Positions 62,599-64,000 of a stretch of DNA of 64,000 nucleotides are shown one piece after another. This stretch comes from Bin76 sp963665765 (GTDB lineage: Bacteria; Actinomycetota; Acidimicrobiia; Spongiisociales; ZC4RG35), in NCBI GenBank assembly GCA_963665765.1, contig OY762464.1:496001-560000 (forward strand), read 5' to 3'. A model generated the notes under the pieces. That model was not told the origin of the DNA. It saw nothing but the letters and a program-made list of their open reading frames with translations, and did no database searches. A program made the translations under genes and the position numbers. Position 1 is the first letter of the stretch, and the number at the start of each line of letters is the position of its first letter.

Positions 62599-63537
62599 AT
62601 GGCCCTTCGGTACTTCCTCCGCCGCCTGCTCAGGATGATCCCGGTGATCCTGGGGATGACGATCATCGTCTTCTTCATGATCCACCTGGTGCCCGGGGAT
62701 CCGGCGCGTACGCTGCTCGGGCCCCGGGCGCCCGCCGAGGTGATCGAGGCGTTCAATCTCCGGTGGGGATTCGATCGTCCCCTGCATGAACAGTTCCTGT
62801 CATTCCTGGGGGGCCTCCTGCAGGGGGACCTGGGGACCTCCATGAGCTACAACGTCCCCACCACCGAACTGGTAACCGGCCGGTTCACACCGACCCTGTT
62901 GCTTTTGGCCATCAGCGGATTGTTCGCCATGGTCATCTCCCTGCCGCTGGCGGTGGTGGCCGCTCTCCGGGAGGAGCGGACGCCCGACCACGTGGTGCGG
63001 GTCATCCCGATGGTGGGTCTGGGGCTGCCGGCCTTCTGGGTGGGGATCCTCCTTCTGACGTTCGTCGCCCTGCGGGTGGAATGGCTGCCGGTGGGCGGGT
63101 ACGGCGCCACCTGGCCCGACCGCCTGATCGCCATGATCCTCCCCGGCCTGACGGTGGCGATCGGGATAGCTCCCTTCACCATCCGGAGCCTCCGGTCGTC
63201 ACTGATCGAGGTGATGGAAGCCGACTACATCGCAACCGCCCGGGCCAAGGGCCTGGCCGGAGTCCGGGTGCTCTGGGCCCATGGCCTTCGCAACGCGGTG
63301 ATTCCCACCGTCACGGTGCTGGGGGTGAACCTCGGGTGGCTGGTGGGGAACACCCTGATCGTGGAGAAGGTGTTCGCCCTCCCCGGCCTGGGGGCCCTGA
63401 TGATCGACGCGGTCCTGGAACGTGACTTCCCGGTCGTCCAGGGACTGGCGCTGATATTCGGGCTGTTGGTGGTGCTGGTGAACCTCCTGGCCGACGTGGT
63501 GCGGGCTTCGCTCGATCCCAGGGTGCAGTTGTCATGA
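62599..63537 (+). CDS. DppB-type ABC permease
   Basis: 312-aa permease. The N-terminus RYFLRRLLRMIPVILGMTIIVFFMIHLVPGDP and the EAA loop ATARAKGLAGVRVLWAHGLRNAVIP identify the DppB group. It lies 29 bases after the binding protein, and its stop overlaps the ATG of the next permease. Confidence 0.9.
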   Translation: MALRYFLRRLLRMIPVILGMTIIVFFMIHLVPGDPARTLLGPRAPAEVIEAFNLRWGFDRPLHEQFLSFLGGLLQGDLGTSMSYNVPTTELVTGRFTPTLLLLAISGLFAMVISLPLAVVAALREERTPDHVVRVIPMVGLGLPAFWVGILLLTFVALRVEWLPVGGYGATWPDRLIAMILPGLTVAIGIAPFTIRSLRSSLIEVMEADYIATARAKGLAGVRVLWAHGLRNAVIPTVTVLGVNLGWLVGNTLIVEKVFALPGLGALMIDAVLERDFPVVQGLALIFGLLVVLVNLLADVVRASLDPRVQLS

Positions 63538-64000
63538 CCGCGGTCTCGCGCTCGGAGTCCCCGAAGACGGCCCGGGGCCGCCGTTCGTATTCGCTTGTTA
63601 TGGGCGCCGGCCTTCTGGGGGTGATAGTGGTGGCCGCCATCCTGGCGCCCTGGATCACCCCCTACGATCCCCTCGCCCACGATCTGGAGTCGATCCTGGC
63701 GCCGCCGTCTTCGGACCACCTGCTGGGCACCGATCACCTGGGGCGGGATGTGTGGACGCGCCTTCTGTACGCGGCGCGACTCGACCTCCTGATCGGGGTG
63801 GGGGCGGTGATCACCCCGTTCATGACCGGGACGCTCCTGGGAGCGGTGGCCGGCTACTACGGCGGGCGGATCGACCTGGCGGTCTCCGCCGCCACCGACA
63901 TGCTGATGGCCTTTCCCTACTACGTGCTGATCATCGCCCTGGTGTTCTCGCTCGGGCCGGGCATCCCGTCCATCTTCATCGCAATGGCGATAGTGGCCTG
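63534..64000 (+). CDS. DppC-type ABC permease (3' partial)
   Basis: Begins at ATG 63534 within the dppB stop (ATGA) and runs off the right edge after 155 codons. The N-terminal helix, then APWITPYDPLAHDL, and LLGTDHLGRDVWTRLLYAARLDLL are the classic DppC/OppC signature. The ATPases DppD/F should follow beyond the window. Confidence 0.9.
   Translation, partial: MTAVSRSESPKTARGRRSYSLVMGAGLLGVIVVAAILAPWITPYDPLAHDLESILAPPSSDHLLGTDHLGRDVWTRLLYAARLDLLIGVGAVITPFMTGTLLGAVAGYYGGRIDLAVSAATDMLMAFPYYVLIIALVFSLGPGIPSIFIAMAIVA

Noticed and set aside
1..64000. CRISPR array
   Set aside because: No series of regularly spaced 25-40-base repeats was seen; the only near-perfect repeats are the 986-bp tandem copies and the paralogous gene block.

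Overview
The window looks like an actinobacterial chromosome, most plausibly class Acidimicrobiia or a relative. The grounds are high G+C, lipoproteins whose mature N-termini are long Thr/Ala/Pro- or Asp/Met-rich linkers, many 4-base ATGA/GTGA overlaps, frequent GTG/TTG starts, and a large content of ABC uptake systems and scavenging catabolism. The taxonomy is inferred from style only; no rRNA, tRNA or ribosomal gene lies in the window.

Region 1 (1-32.3 kb) is mainly transport and catabolism. It starts with a glycine-betaine type ABC permease and a lipoprotein that carries two identical ligand-binding domains, followed by a CaiD-like carnitinyl-CoA dehydratase. Next come an MFS carrier, a YnjB-like binding protein, an enolase-superfamily enzyme and a type I sulfatase. 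A long co-directional run (12.0-26.5 kb) holds a thiolase-like protein with its DUF35 partner, a ketose 3-epimerase-like protein, DhaK, DhaL, a fucose-isomerase-like protein, a LacD/YihT-type aldolase, a nucleoside hydrolase, a polyol dehydrogenase, a YnjCD-like ABC transporter and an MFS carrier. The order suggests isomerisation, epimerisation, phosphorylation and aldol cleavage of an unidentified sugar. A RelA/SpoT-type two-gene module and a DUF3224 gene sit between dhaK and dhaL. At 26.6-28.7 kb a three-gene module of unknown function interrupts the MFS-phosphorylase pair. HigBA and a ThDP enzyme follow.

Region 2 (32.4-36.5 kb) is a diverged, internally deleted copy of Region 1. It consists of the tail of a YnjB-like gene joined to the tail of permease 1, a frameshifted permease 2, and intact ATPase, MFS and phosphorylase genes.

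Region 3 (36.5-56.7 kb) is a defence and mobile island of visibly lower G+C. It contains an IS982-type element; a locus encoding one very large E2-E1-JAB-patatin polypeptide with a metallo-beta-lactamase-fold partner and a divergent Xre/ImmA pair; a type III R-M locus collapsed by a deletion; a Dcm-GHKL ATPase-unknown-small ORF-Vsr operon; a lipoprotein serpin; an ImmA/PIN pair; a Gp37/Gp68-like protein; and a retropepsin-like protease with a small partner. The ubiquitin-like conjugation/patatin locus is the most striking item.

Region 4 (56.7-64 kb) begins with a graveyard of gene remnants (PfkB kinase, BtpA, acetamidase, RNase HI). It then returns to normal genes: an MFS efflux carrier and a dipeptide/oligopeptide ABC system that runs off the end.
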